From positions 1 through 23,828 of IMG/VR virus record IMGVR_UViG_3300027754_000444: a stretch of 23,828 bases of DNA; one strand, 5' to 3'. The notes beneath the pieces are model-generated. The model searched no databases, was not told where the DNA came from, and was given only the letters and a program-made list of their open reading frames with translations. Shown piece after piece: positions 6,135-13,760 of the stretch. Both the position numbers and the translations under genes were made by a program. The DNA comes from a virus. How positions within the stretch are numbered: the first letter of the stretch is position 1; each line of letters starts with the position of its first letter.

Positions 6135-7081
6135 TATATTTTCCTCATTTCATTTGCAACCGCACGGGCATACTGTTCATTTGTCAGTCCTAACCGCTTG
6201 GCGAGATTCACTTGTGACTGCGTAAGTACGATCTTTTTAGGCGCTGTACTACGGGTTGCAGGTGAAACAACATTGGATTTGGTACGTTGAGGTTTCGCAT
6301 CAACGGACTCCCCGACTCCAATTTGGTCGGGAAATCTTTCGCGGATGTCAGTGTCTATACGTTTATAGTATTCGTCACTGCCAACCCGTACACCACTCTC
6401 CACAAGCTCTTCATGCAACCCTAGGGCGTATGAAGTCATCCGTTTGTTGCTACCGAACCATCGATTTTGGTCTTGCCATGCAGATAGTTTTTCGTCCACG
6501 GGTGCAGGCTGTGGAGCCTGTTGGGTGATTTGTACAGGAGTTTCTTCTTCCTGTAAAGGGGCAGGCCTAAAATTATTTACTTTATCTGCGCGGATCCTAG
6601 CGGTAGTGAGTGCTTCCTGAGCATCCAACAGCTTATCTGCATCTCCAGACTCGTAGGCTTCCTTGTAAAGGCGCTTGGCCTCTTCAATCTCGCCAGTAAT
6701 AACTTTCTTAGCCTGCTCCAGTAGAACAGTCTGTCCCTGATTAACAGAACCTTTGAGCTTTTTGTTCTCCTCAACCATAGACTGGGCAAACCTAATTGCC
6801 TCATCTTTTTCTCGTTGAGCAGACTCCTTAGCCCTACGTTCCTCGTGGTAGCCCTTGGTAAAGTGTTTAAACCTATTCTTTACACTCTCTGAATAGGTTG
6901 CTAACTCTTCATCTGTGGGATCCTGCGGGGGTTCAGCCATAGGCGTTCTGTACTTGTCATCTTCGGGGGTATCGTCTACCACCTCAATTTCTGGTTCAGC
7001 ATCTACAACTTTACCGCCCTTACGGGGGTTCTCTTCCTTTTCATCAGGGAACTCAAATTCAGTCTTTTCGATTTCAGCCAT
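6134..7081 (-). CDS. Capsid scaffolding protein
   Basis: 315 residues. The layout is typical of a scaffold: a very acidic, disordered N-terminus (about 1-65, with EKEENPRKGG and IEVVDDTPEDDKY), a long charged coiled-coil (about 75-165, GYHEERRAKESAQREKDEAI onward), a Gln/Pro-rich linker (QQAPQPAPV), and a basic C-terminus (APKKIVLTQSQVNLAKRLGL followed by a short helix) of the kind that binds capsid subunits. It guides procapsid assembly and would be lost before DNA packaging. It lies between the portal group and the capsid group, as usual. AAGGAGAAATC before the ATG at 7081 is a strong ribosome site. Confidence 0.82.
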   Translation of the reverse strand: MAEIEKTEFEFPDEKEENPRKGGKVVDAEPEIEVVDDTPEDDKYRTPMAEPPQDPTDEELATYSESVKNRFKHFTKGYHEERRAKESAQREKDEAIRFAQSMVEENKKLKGSVNQGQTVLLEQAKKVITGEIEEAKRLYKEAYESGDADKLLDAQEALTTARIRADKVNNFRPAPLQEEETPVQITQQAPQPAPVDEKLSAWQDQNRWFGSNKRMTSYALGLHEELVESGVRVGSDEYYKRIDTDIRERFPDQIGVGESVDAKPQRTKSNVVSPATRSTAPKKIVLTQSQVNLAKRLGLTNEQYARAVANEMRKI

Positions 7082-7090
7082 GATTTCTCC

Positions 7091-7495
7091 TTAAGTTGGA
7101 CGTTGAATGCCACGGGGGTCTTGAACTACCGCCTGCACTGAGTCGTCATTAATGAGTCTCCACTCCGTACCGTGAATCTTCATGCGGGTTCCCGTGTTAG
7201 GACGTACTAACACAAAGTCTCCCACCTTACAGGACGGGCCAGAAGGGAATCGGGCTTTATCTCCAAACGCATCGGGGCCAATCTTGGCTACAAATAACAC
7301 GGGGGAAAGAAGCTCCTCGTGGTACATCGCAGTTGCAGATTTAAGGATACCTGTTTCGCTAAACTCTTCTTCTGCTTTGGGAAGCATACAGAGGAGGTGG
7401 TAAGTGGCCGGATCGGGCACTTGTTTGGCTTTCTCTTCGATGGAGGTGTTAAGCACTCCACTAAGATCCACCGCACTAACATCAAAGTCAGTCAT
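7091..7495 (-). CDS. GroES-like phage co-chaperonin
   Basis: 134 residues from ATG at 7495 (a second ATG lies two codons earlier at 7501; the much longer upstream extension overlaps the 65-residue gene and is unlikely). The core reads as a GroES barrel: a mobile-loop-like segment EEEFSETGILKSATAM, then SPVLFVAKIGPDAF, SCKVGDFVLVRPNTGTRMKI, HGTEWRLINDDSVQAVV. GroES proteins have the same order of strands (V-x-x-V-G-P-G, V-G-D-x-V-L, G-x-x-x-x-[IL]-x-G-x-[ED]-[YW]). It probably works with host GroEL to fold the capsid protein, as T4 gp31 does. Its place between portal and scaffold supports this. Confidence 0.8.
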   Translation of the reverse strand: MTDFDVSAVDLSGVLNTSIEEKAKQVPDPATYHLLCMLPKAEEEFSETGILKSATAMYHEELLSPVLFVAKIGPDAFGDKARFPSGPSCKVGDFVLVRPNTGTRMKIHGTEWRLINDDSVQAVVQDPRGIQRPT

Positions 7496-7685
7496 CTTCA
7501 TACTCTTTCGTTTTTCGCACAAGGTCAGCAATTTCATACTGCGCGGTTTGCAGACCTCGGATATTGCCGCACAGTTCTTTGTAGTGATCGTGGGATTTAG
7601 CACCACCCTCACTGACAATCTGAATCAACTGCTTGAGGTGTTCATCAAGCTTCTTGTTTAAACTTTCAAGCAGAGGATTCATCAT
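7488..7685 (-). CDS. Small coiled-coil protein between portal and GroES-like genes
   Basis: 65 residues starting MMNPLLESLNKKLDEHLKQL. Almost the whole chain is predicted helix with heptad spacing and alternating charges (KELCGNIRGLQTAQYEIADL, then VRKTKEYEDD). The start overlaps the portal stop as ATGA, so translation is coupled, and the 3' end overlaps the GroES-like start by about 8 bases. Short helical genes in this position are common in uncultured podoviruses; no function is known to me. A portal-associated or assembly cofactor is possible. Confidence 0.7.
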   Translation of the reverse strand: MMNPLLESLNKKLDEHLKQLIQIVSEGGAKSHDHYKELCGNIRGLQTAQYEIADLVRKTKEYEDD

Positions 7686-10168
7686 TCACCTTTCGGTTGG
7701 TTTTTCGAGTTAATAAGCATTTGAAGAAGTTGTTGTTTAGCCTGTAAATCCTGCGTCTGTTGGTTGTGAGACAAAGACTGCTGGTGGGTTTGTTCAGCCT
7801 GACGCAATTCGGCTTGATGCCTCATTGCTTCCATGGCAATTTCCTGTTGCTGGCGCTGTGCGGCCATGGCAGGGTCTTCGCCTTGTTTAGATGCCATATC
7901 TTGAGCCTTGAGTTGCAGTTCTGCTTGCTTGATGGCAAGCTCTCCCTGAACCTTTTGAGCTTTGGTTTGAGCATCTTGTTGCTTGATCTGAAGCTCTGCC
8001 TGTTGCATCTGCATGACGGGGTCTTGCATCTGCTGTTGGGCTTGTTGTTGAGCCGCTTGGCCCTTGTTGATCTGAAGCAACTGAGCCGCCGCTTGAGCCA
8101 CAAGTTTGGACAACTGAACTTCCACCTCCTCAGGCATTTCAATGTCTGGTTTGGGTAGAGTCGCTCCAAGGCGTTGTTCAATCTTGGAACGGTACTGGAA
8201 GGCAATGTGTTCAGCTACGTGGGCCATGATTGCGGCCTGCATCTGTTGAGCCATGGGGTTCTGGCCCATCTGACCCATAACCATGGGATCTTGCATCATG
8301 GATGTATGTACAGCTATGTGTGCATCATGATCCTGATAGATGAAAGCCTTTGTAGGTTTACCTGTAAGGAATGCCATGTTCTCGGAGATAGGATCTCTGG
8401 GGGTCATGTCATCGTCTATAGGTACTAGCTTGTCTGCGTTCTTAATACCTAGAACTTCAATCATCTGGCGGTGCAGGACTGGTAGGTTATAGATCTGAGG
8501 AGCACCCTGAGCTAACTGGATCACAGCTTGATACTGCATGATCCTTTGGGCCATCGTGGCTGAGTTAGGATCTGATACGGGTATCACATCCACCATGTCG
8601 TAATCAGAGCGTTTAGCCTGTGGCGTTCCTGCAACAGGTGTGTACTCATAAGACTCTGGGGTGTAGTCCCTGATGATTGACTTGAGGAGTTTAAACTCTT
8701 GTTTCATTGAGTAATGAACACGAGCCTGTACCGCAGACATTGTTTTGAGTTGTCTCTCAAGCAGGGCCAGAGTTGTACCTACAGGGGCGTTGGCAGACAT
8801 ATCGCTGATGTTCATATCTGCGATGGATCCAAGTCTCCGACCTTCGTCTGTGATCTGGTTTAAGAGAGCCAATAGAACCTGAGAGGGTTCCTTGTATGGC
8901 AGGGCCATGATGTTCTCTTTGACTGACCCGCTTGGTACGTCCACATCCCTAAACTCACCGGGATTGATTGGGGTGTCGTCGTCTTTGATCCTCAGTCCAC
9001 GGGTTTTTAATCCACCGGGCAGATTAGACAGAGTACCTGCGTCTACCAACTGACGGATTAAGGATGTGCCTGCACGGGCGTATCCACCGATCAAATGGAT
9101 TAATCCAAGGCCATAAGCACCAAATCCCGGTACGTAGGTGTACTGGACAAAATGCTGGCGCTTTAAACGGTGCTCATCATCCTCATCCCAGTTACGGCGG
9201 ATAGCAAGAATTTTTGTAGTCCCACGCTCTAAGGTAACGACGTAGGGAAGAGCAATCCCGTCTTCATCTTCATAACCCGGTAAGTCGTAGTCTACGTGGA
9301 TCTCATAGATCTGGTAGCGGTCATCATCTGAGAGGTTGTAGCCTTGATCTTCAGCCTTCTTCTTCTCAACGTCAGTGTAAAACTGGAGGGGATCGCCAAG
9401 ATCCTCATCTACATAGAAACCCGAGACTTGAAGCTTGCGGATGTCATTCTTGGTCTTACGCATGATGTGCGTAACACGCTCGGATGTCATGGCGCTGGAA
9501 GCACCGTAAGGGATGATCACATCTTCAGCAGGGATAAAGATGGATGCCTGACGGCCCATAGAGGGGTCGTAGTAGACTTTCTTGAAAGCCGCTCCGGCCA
9601 AACCTAGGGAGTAGAGCATTCTTTCATGCTCAGGACGGTACTCAGGCATACCTTCCGTGAGCTTGTAGTTCATGTCATCTTTGACACGCTCCGCCGCCTC
9701 CTCTTTAAGACGATCAATTGCGCCGATAATTTCTGTTTTAACCGGCCCTTGCGCTGGAAAAGTTTCAATAATAGTCTCACTTTGAAACCTAACTGCCGCT
9801 TCGGTGAGTACGGTGGAAAAGACACCACAAGCACCGAGCCAAGGCTCCGTTCTCTCTTCATATTTCATTCCCAAAACATCTAGGCCTTTGACATACATAT
9901 CAACCCAGTCTTTTCTGGAATTAATATCTGAGTCCACCATTTCAATCAAGTCGCTGGCAATCTTCTCCAACTCACCTTTGTCCATGTATTCGGCAAGGTT
10001 GTCCCCAAAGCCTTCTTCCTCATCTGGCATGAGATCTATCTCCATGCCGTCCATGTTTAAACGCACCCCTTCTGGATTCTCAATCTCAATCTCAAGGACT
10101 GGTGTGTTGTCAAGCTCTAGGTCGTTTAAACCCATTGGGGCTTGGCTCAATGATTGTTCAATACTCAT
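7682..10168 (-). CDS. Portal protein (P22-like)
   Basis: 828 residues, the longest gene in the window. It forms the dodecameric vertex channel through which DNA enters. Recognised features: an acidic N-terminus, the conserved block SDINSRKDWVDMYVKGLDVL with EPWLGACGVFSTVLTEAAVR soon after (about residues 80-130), then RMLYSLGLAGAAFKKVYYDP and FIPAEDVIIPYGASSAMTSE, all typical of long P22-type portals in environmental phages. The last 140 residues are a Gln/Ala/Met-rich coiled coil (AQQQAQQQMQDPVMQMQQAE), equivalent to the extended barrel of P22 portal. ATG at 10168 follows AAGGAACATT. Only 8 bases separate it from the large terminase, its docking partner. Confidence 0.9.
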   Translation of the reverse strand: MSIEQSLSQAPMGLNDLELDNTPVLEIEIENPEGVRLNMDGMEIDLMPDEEEGFGDNLAEYMDKGELEKIASDLIEMVDSDINSRKDWVDMYVKGLDVLGMKYEERTEPWLGACGVFSTVLTEAAVRFQSETIIETFPAQGPVKTEIIGAIDRLKEEAAERVKDDMNYKLTEGMPEYRPEHERMLYSLGLAGAAFKKVYYDPSMGRQASIFIPAEDVIIPYGASSAMTSERVTHIMRKTKNDIRKLQVSGFYVDEDLGDPLQFYTDVEKKKAEDQGYNLSDDDRYQIYEIHVDYDLPGYEDEDGIALPYVVTLERGTTKILAIRRNWDEDDEHRLKRQHFVQYTYVPGFGAYGLGLIHLIGGYARAGTSLIRQLVDAGTLSNLPGGLKTRGLRIKDDDTPINPGEFRDVDVPSGSVKENIMALPYKEPSQVLLALLNQITDEGRRLGSIADMNISDMSANAPVGTTLALLERQLKTMSAVQARVHYSMKQEFKLLKSIIRDYTPESYEYTPVAGTPQAKRSDYDMVDVIPVSDPNSATMAQRIMQYQAVIQLAQGAPQIYNLPVLHRQMIEVLGIKNADKLVPIDDDMTPRDPISENMAFLTGKPTKAFIYQDHDAHIAVHTSMMQDPMVMGQMGQNPMAQQMQAAIMAHVAEHIAFQYRSKIEQRLGATLPKPDIEMPEEVEVQLSKLVAQAAAQLLQINKGQAAQQQAQQQMQDPVMQMQQAELQIKQQDAQTKAQKVQGELAIKQAELQLKAQDMASKQGEDPAMAAQRQQQEIAMEAMRHQAELRQAEQTHQQSLSHNQQTQDLQAKQQLLQMLINSKNQPKGE

Positions 10169-10176
10169 AATGTTCC

Positions 10177-11676
10177 TTAGTAGTAGGCTACTTTTCTGCG
10201 GTAGTTAATAGGCTCATCTTCTTCATCTGAGTCGATGGATATAAAGCCCCCCAGTCGAAACCGCATCAAAGCTTGACTGCTTGAGTCCACGAGGTCATCA
10301 TGATCTCCGTTGGGGAAGGAAGCCATCTCATCCATGACTTCTTCTGCCCATCGGGTATCGGGACACCAGACCATGCCGGACTCAAACAAAGCAGAGATTG
10401 CGTTTACACGCGATATCTTATCGTTTCCTTTCCCCGGCGTATACTCTGCGATAGGAATTCCCATCTTCCGCATCTCGTAGATCAAAGGAGCGCCAGCCGC
10501 TCTCTTCTCAATGATCAACGTGTCTGGTTCAAACTCTTTGTATAGATCTAAAGCTCTGCGTTTGAGTTCAGGAAACTCCATGCGCTCCTTCATTGCGTCC
10601 AGAAGGATGATGTTTGGCTTTAAATCACCAGATTTATTGGGGTGTTGGAAGACACCCCATGTTGTGCAAGCTGAATAGTCGGCCCGATTGTTTTTTTCAA
10701 AGGCGGTATCCCAAGATTGGATGATGTATTCACACGAAGGAGGACGTTTCTCCTCCCAAATCTGCCAATGTTCTCTCTTTACAATCGCACCTTCTTCAGA
10801 TGTGGGGTTCTGTTGGTACTGAGCCTCCCATTTAGAGACTGGAAGCTCTGATTTCAGGGCTTCTAGAGCCTCTTTTGACCAGAATCCGGGCCATAAAGGG
10901 TTCCCATTGGGCATAATTGCCGGAAAATCAATGATTTCCCACTGATCTACGCCGTCTTTGCCCGAATTCTTGAGGATTTGACCTGTCAAATCCCTCTTAG
11001 ACCACCTAGTCATCACAATAATGATGGATCCACCCGGCTGGAGACGCTGTCTAGGCCCAGATGTGTACCATTCATACACATTATCAAACACTGCGGGGTT
11101 GCCTTGCTTGGCTTCTTGCTCTGAATGGGGGTCGTCAATGATTAAGAGATCAGCGCCTTTACCTGTAACAGCGCCGCCAACACCGATAGCAAAGTAATCA
11201 CCACCCACGTTAGTGTTCCAGCGACCAGCGGCCTTTGAATCGCTCGACAGCTTTGTAGAAAACACCTTCTGATAATGTTCTGAAGAGACAAGATTCCTAA
11301 CCTTCCTTCCAAAGCCGGTGGCAAGCTCTGCGGTGTGAGCAGTCTGAATAATCTTCTTCTCAGGATACTTTCCTAGAAACCACGCAGGTAAAAGAAAAGA
11401 AGCAAACTCAGACTTGGTATGCCTAGGAGGCATATTAACAATAAGACGCTTAAGCTCTCCCCTAGCTACACGCTCAAAAGCATCTGCCATCACTTTGTGA
11501 TGCGCTCCAGAGATAAAGATAGGCCACATCTGGGTAACGAAATAAAGAAAGGACTCCTTACTCCGTTCAACCTTGTCCATCTCTAGTAGAGCTTGGATCT
11601 TTGCACGGTTCTCCTTAGATGCCCCCGGAACCATTGCCATGTAGTTCTGTATCTCTGTGTGGGTAAGGAGACTCAT
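10177..11676 (-). CDS. Terminase large subunit
   Basis: 499 residues. The ATPase domain has the Walker A variant PPRHTKS (83-89), Walker B LLIIDD (177-182) followed by a glutamate in HSE, and a TRW coupling motif (223-225). The nuclease domain has the RNase H-like acidic residues in SWDTAF (D323), LIIEKRAAG (E390) and GDHDDLVDSSSQAL (D459, D461). It cuts concatemeric DNA and pumps it into the procapsid through the portal. The start overlaps the stop of the winged-helix gene as ATGA. Length is usual for this family. The packaging type (headful or cohesive ends) cannot be called safely from sequence alone. Confidence 0.95.
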   Translation of the reverse strand: MSLLTHTEIQNYMAMVPGASKENRAKIQALLEMDKVERSKESFLYFVTQMWPIFISGAHHKVMADAFERVARGELKRLIVNMPPRHTKSEFASFLLPAWFLGKYPEKKIIQTAHTAELATGFGRKVRNLVSSEHYQKVFSTKLSSDSKAAGRWNTNVGGDYFAIGVGGAVTGKGADLLIIDDPHSEQEAKQGNPAVFDNVYEWYTSGPRQRLQPGGSIIIVMTRWSKRDLTGQILKNSGKDGVDQWEIIDFPAIMPNGNPLWPGFWSKEALEALKSELPVSKWEAQYQQNPTSEEGAIVKREHWQIWEEKRPPSCEYIIQSWDTAFEKNNRADYSACTTWGVFQHPNKSGDLKPNIILLDAMKERMEFPELKRRALDLYKEFEPDTLIIEKRAAGAPLIYEMRKMGIPIAEYTPGKGNDKISRVNAISALFESGMVWCPDTRWAEEVMDEMASFPNGDHDDLVDSSSQALMRFRLGGFISIDSDEEDEPINYRRKVAYY

Positions 11677-11903
11677 AGGCGTACCACTTCACGTACGCTT
11701 GTATCGACCAGCTTAATAGAACAAAACTTATAAGGACGGACGGTCAGGTGACCGTCTTCCTTTAAACGATGGACAATCCTGTGGACATTTGACTTAGAAC
11801 TCAATCCTATTCCTTTGGCAATAACTTCATAAGACGGAGGAACTCCGTGTAACCTAATGTAGGCACGTATGAACTCCAAAACTAATTGGCGATGCTTGGT
11901 CAT
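11673..11903 (-). CDS. Winged-helix protein resembling the LexA DNA-binding domain
   Basis: 76 residues. Residues 4-55 (RQLVLEFIRAYIRLHGVPPS, then YEVIAKGIGLSSKSNVHRIV) match the three-helix winged domain of LexA: L-x-F-I-x-x-x-x-x-x-x-G-x-P-P-[ST]-x-x-E-[IV]-[AR] then S-x-x-[ST]-V-x-x-x-[IL]-x-x-L-x-x-x-G. The LexA peptidase domain is absent; only a short basic tail follows. It likely binds a DNA operator. It is coupled on both sides (ATGA with glutaredoxin and with TerL), so it is made with the packaging enzymes. It could be a late regulator, a packaging-site binder, or a LexA-box competitor. Which of these is open. Confidence 0.78.
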   Translation of the reverse strand: MTKHRQLVLEFIRAYIRLHGVPPSYEVIAKGIGLSSKSNVHRIVHRLKEDGHLTVRPYKFCSIKLVDTSVREVVRL

Positions 11904-12118
11904 GCCAAATAACTTTTAAGCTCCGTCAATCCACCTACATGGACATCATCAATAAAAACCTGAGGCACTTCCTCAGAATGGTTGTACTTAAGCCACAACC
12001 TAGCATCATTGTCCTGCGTGATGTCATATTCCAAGAACTTAGGGTCTAACGACCCAATCAAGTTCTTGACGTTTAAACAATCTTCACAACCGGGTTTCGT
12101 GTAAACAGTGATGTCCAT
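11900..12118 (-). CDS. Glutaredoxin
   Basis: 72 residues from ATG at 12118, chosen because AAGGAG lies just upstream; the longer reading frame to 12163 lacks a site. The protein opens MDITVYTKPGCEDC with the redox pair Cys11/Cys14 (C-E-D-C), has the cis-proline motif VPQVFIDD (about 50-57) and the glutathione-site GG (VGGLTEL). This is the classic glutaredoxin fold. It reduces disulfides using glutathione; in phages it usually supplies ribonucleotide reductase, but no such gene is in this window. Its place inside the packaging operon is unusual for a nucleotide-metabolism gene. Active in the cytoplasm. Confidence 0.88.
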   Translation of the reverse strand: MDITVYTKPGCEDCLNVKNLIGSLDPKFLEYDITQDNDARLWLKYNHSEEVPQVFIDDVHVGGLTELKSYLA

Positions 12119-12417
12119 GATGATCTCCTTTATATAAGTCCTAGGGATTCCACCAAGGCCCACCTCTCTTTAACGTCTGCGTGTCCAAGACAATGTGAGT
12201 TTAAACGCATATGCGAACGTTCGCAAGGGGTAAATTAAAAATATATATAGGGGTGGGGGTGGACGATTTGGAAATGAAGGGGGGGGTGTTTCCTATGTGG
12301 AACGTAATCGTTTGTGTGGATTCGAGCGTAATAGGCGGAAGGGTGTCGCATCGTGCCAAGTGGGGGTCGGGGGGCGGTGGGGGACGGCTAACCTACGTTT
12401 ACACGCACCTCATGCAC
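12119..12417. other. Non-coding gap between TerS and glutaredoxin genes: C-rich on the transcribed strand
   Basis: About 300 bases with no supported gene. On the minus strand, which continues the late transcript, 12250-12383 has long C runs with few G (eight in a row at 12279-12286 and clusters at 12362-12383), as in rho-utilisation sites. The plus strand is correspondingly G-rich and could form G-quadruplexes. An AT stretch (12233-12249) and nested palindromes follow toward the glutaredoxin gene. Confidence 0.6.
12198..12226 (-). promoter_or_regulatory. Nested palindromes and possible promoter upstream of glutaredoxin
   Basis: Three perfect palindromes are packed together: GTTTAAAC (12199-12206), CGCATATGCG (12206-12215) and TGCGAACGTTCGCA (12212-12225). 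On the minus strand TTGCGA (12226-12221) and TAAACT (12203-12198) are spaced by 17 bases, so a sigma70-like promoter could overlap them. The arrangement looks like an operator region for the glutaredoxin-winged helix-TerL run, perhaps bound by the winged-helix product; that last link is a guess. Confidence 0.45.
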
Positions 12418-13086
12418 CTAGGCATCTGGCTCTGGAGTGCTGTTTAAACGGGTCATGCTCTTAGCCTCTACGTCTAGCACATTGGCTTTGCCTTGCTCCA
12501 TCAGCTTCATATGTCCTGACAGTTCCCGCTTCAATTGCTCTGCGCTTACCACTGCTTTGTCGATTACCTCTGACGGTGCGAACAGGCCACAGGCCTTGCC
12601 CATTAGTTCTAAGGCTCTGATACGTGACTGCTCTGACTGAGCGTCCTTGCTTAGTGCTAACAACCCCTTCAACACATACCTCTTACTTGCGGCAACGTCT
12701 TCTGATAGGTGTTCTATGGTTTCCCCCCATGCCTCTTTAAGAGCCTGTTGAACCCTCGGGTCTTTCATGAGTTTATTGGCACTTGCCGATATAGAGGCAT
12801 CTGATCCTGTGTAATTCTTAAAGGCCTCTCTGTATGTTGACCTTAGGCTTTGCCCTCTGATAACCCCGATTGTGAAGAGTTGCTGATTCTCTGTTAAGGC
12901 ATTGCTTCTCTTATGTTCACTTGCCACTGGTAATCCATCTACTCTCTTCCTTGGTTTAGGTGCATTCTTTACTAGGGCATCCGCTGTCCGTTCCGCTTCG
13001 CTCATGTTGTCTGCGTTTAAACCATCCCATTGATCACCCGCCTCGGCTATTGCCGCCTGATACTCAGCCTTGCTAGTCTTCCCCAT
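12418..13086 (-). CDS. Terminase small subunit
   Basis: 222 residues from ATG at 13086, preceded by GGAGGGATCGATC; a more upstream ATG at 13101 overlaps that ribosome site and is unlikely. The central part (ALTENQQLFTIGVIRGQSLR, then STYREAFKNYTG and ASANKLMKDPRVQQALKEAW) matches the helix-turn-helix of small terminases, where Q-x-x-F-x-x-x-x-x-x-G followed by an A-Y-x-x-A-like helix and x-K-L-x-x-x-x-x-V is typical. It recognises the packaging site and stimulates TerL. The C-terminal half is helical, probably for ring assembly. It is the first gene of the leftward block. TerL is separated from it by a control gap and two small genes. Confidence 0.85.
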   Translation of the reverse strand: MGKTSKAEYQAAIAEAGDQWDGLNADNMSEAERTADALVKNAPKPRKRVDGLPVASEHKRSNALTENQQLFTIGVIRGQSLRSTYREAFKNYTGSDASISASANKLMKDPRVQQALKEAWGETIEHLSEDVAASKRYVLKGLLALSKDAQSEQSRIRALELMGKACGLFAPSEVIDKAVVSAEQLKRELSGHMKLMEQGKANVLDVEAKSMTRLNSTPEPDA

Positions 13087-13115
13087 GATCGATCCCTCCA
13101 TTTTGTGACTGATCC

Positions 13116-13163
13116 GTCTACATTATAGACACCTAGTCCATTTCATGCACTGTTCGTATTATA
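13116..13163 (-). promoter_or_regulatory. Candidate late promoters for the leftward block
   Basis: Two perfect TATAAT hexamers are on the minus strand upstream of TerS, at 13127-13122 and 13163-13158. The nearer is embedded in an inverted repeat GTCTA...TAGAC (13116-13130), suggesting a repressor or activator site over the -10. The farther has TTGGAT at 13184-13179 with a short 15-base spacer. -35 elements are weak, so an activator may be needed. Confidence 0.45.
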
Positions 13164-13176
13164 TGTTACTAACAGG

Positions 13177-13314
13177 TTATCCAAGCCTGTGGATAAGTAC
13201 AAAAGTTATCCACAGGTTATTCATTTTGGTGCAGTTAGGGTTTACCCACGTTATCCACAGCAGTCGGAAAGTTATCCACATTTTTTGTGAACAAAACAGG
13301 GGTAGTTATCCACA
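13177..13314. other. Candidate replication origin: cluster of DnaA boxes
   Basis: Five perfect TTATCCACA boxes lie at 13188-13196 (minus), 13206-13214, 13251-13259, 13272-13280 and 13306-13314 (plus), with a sixth degenerate copy (TTATCCAAG) at 13177-13185. This is the exact consensus for the bacterial initiator DnaA. Two copies of GGGTTTACCC (13238-13247 and 13321-13330) add symmetry. The cluster sits at the divergence of leftward late and rightward early genes, a common origin place. The phage carries a primase-helicase, so host DnaA may start replication or regulate the early promoter here. Confidence 0.82.
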
Positions 13315-13706
13315 AAATAAGGGTTTACCCTTTGGCCTCTAGAATCGATTTTAAGGGGTCTAGGAGCGTCCGTTTTGCAAAGTGGCTACCCTACCCTACC
13401 CCAACCCGTTTTGAACGATCCTGAGGCGTTCTGAGAGGTTTTTAATACTTTTTGACCGAGTATTACTTTGGCCTCAAAGTGAGTACTTGTGATTACACAG
13501 GGTTTGTCCCTATGAAAATACTTGTAGTCTCTTGTCAACCAATACAGTTACACTAGCGTTGAACCACTTGTAAGCACTAGTGTTTACACGCAAGTTGACC
13601 GCTTTGATCCACTGACCCGTGATGGGAAAATTACAGTGAGTAGTGCGACTAATAACTTTTCACCATCATTAGTGATCGTACTAATGGTGACTAAAGAGTT
13701 TAGTCT
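13315..13706. promoter_or_regulatory. Long non-coding leader before the rightward block, with inverted repeats
   Basis: No gene is supported in these 390 bases. Visible structures: ACCCT repeats near 13388-13402, the palindrome CACTAGTG (13575-13582), and ACTAAT at 13648-13653 followed by the perfect inverted repeat CATTAGT-6-ACTAATG (13667-13686). Several ACTTGT/CTTGT words recur between 13480 and 13572. TTGACC/TTGTCA hexamers exist but no convincing -35/-10 pair was found. An operator region for the early genes is the best guess. Confidence 0.45.
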
Positions 13707-13742
13707 GTAGCCCTGTGGGCTACGGAGTGCGCTCTTTGCACT
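13707..13742 (+). other. Two-hairpin intergenic element, copy A
   Basis: Stem 1 GTAGCCC-TGT-GGGCTAC (13707-13723) is a perfect seven-pair hairpin. Stem 2 AGTGC...GCACT (13726-13742) follows after two bases. A ribosome site and ATG (13761) follow. Copies B, C and D have the same plan. Confidence 0.8.
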
Positions 13743-13760
13743 ACAACCTAAGGAACAAAA

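Noticed and set aside
7496-7618. N-terminal extension of the GroES-like gene
   Set aside because: It lies in the other frame over the 65-residue coiled-coil gene, and a start at 7495 or 7501 fits the GroES-like domain and the operon spacing better.
7760-8158. Plus-strand Leu-rich frame opposite the portal C-terminus
   Set aside because: Apparent hydrophobic protein is the complement of Gln-rich coding sequence; not a membrane protein.
12211-12447. Plus-strand open frame of 78 codons in the gap beside TerS
   Set aside because: No ribosome site, starts inside a palindrome, product is Gly/Val low-complexity from G-runs, and its end overlaps the TerS gene. Better explained as non-coding G-rich DNA.
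13177-13330. CRISPR-like array because of repeated TTATCCACA
   Set aside because: Repeats are only 9 bases, uneven in spacing and in both orientations; they are DnaA boxes.
13145-13342. Plus-strand open frame across the DnaA boxes
   Set aside because: Its repeated Val-Ile-His comes from the TTATCCACA boxes themselves, there is no ribosome site, and the region has clear regulatory structure.
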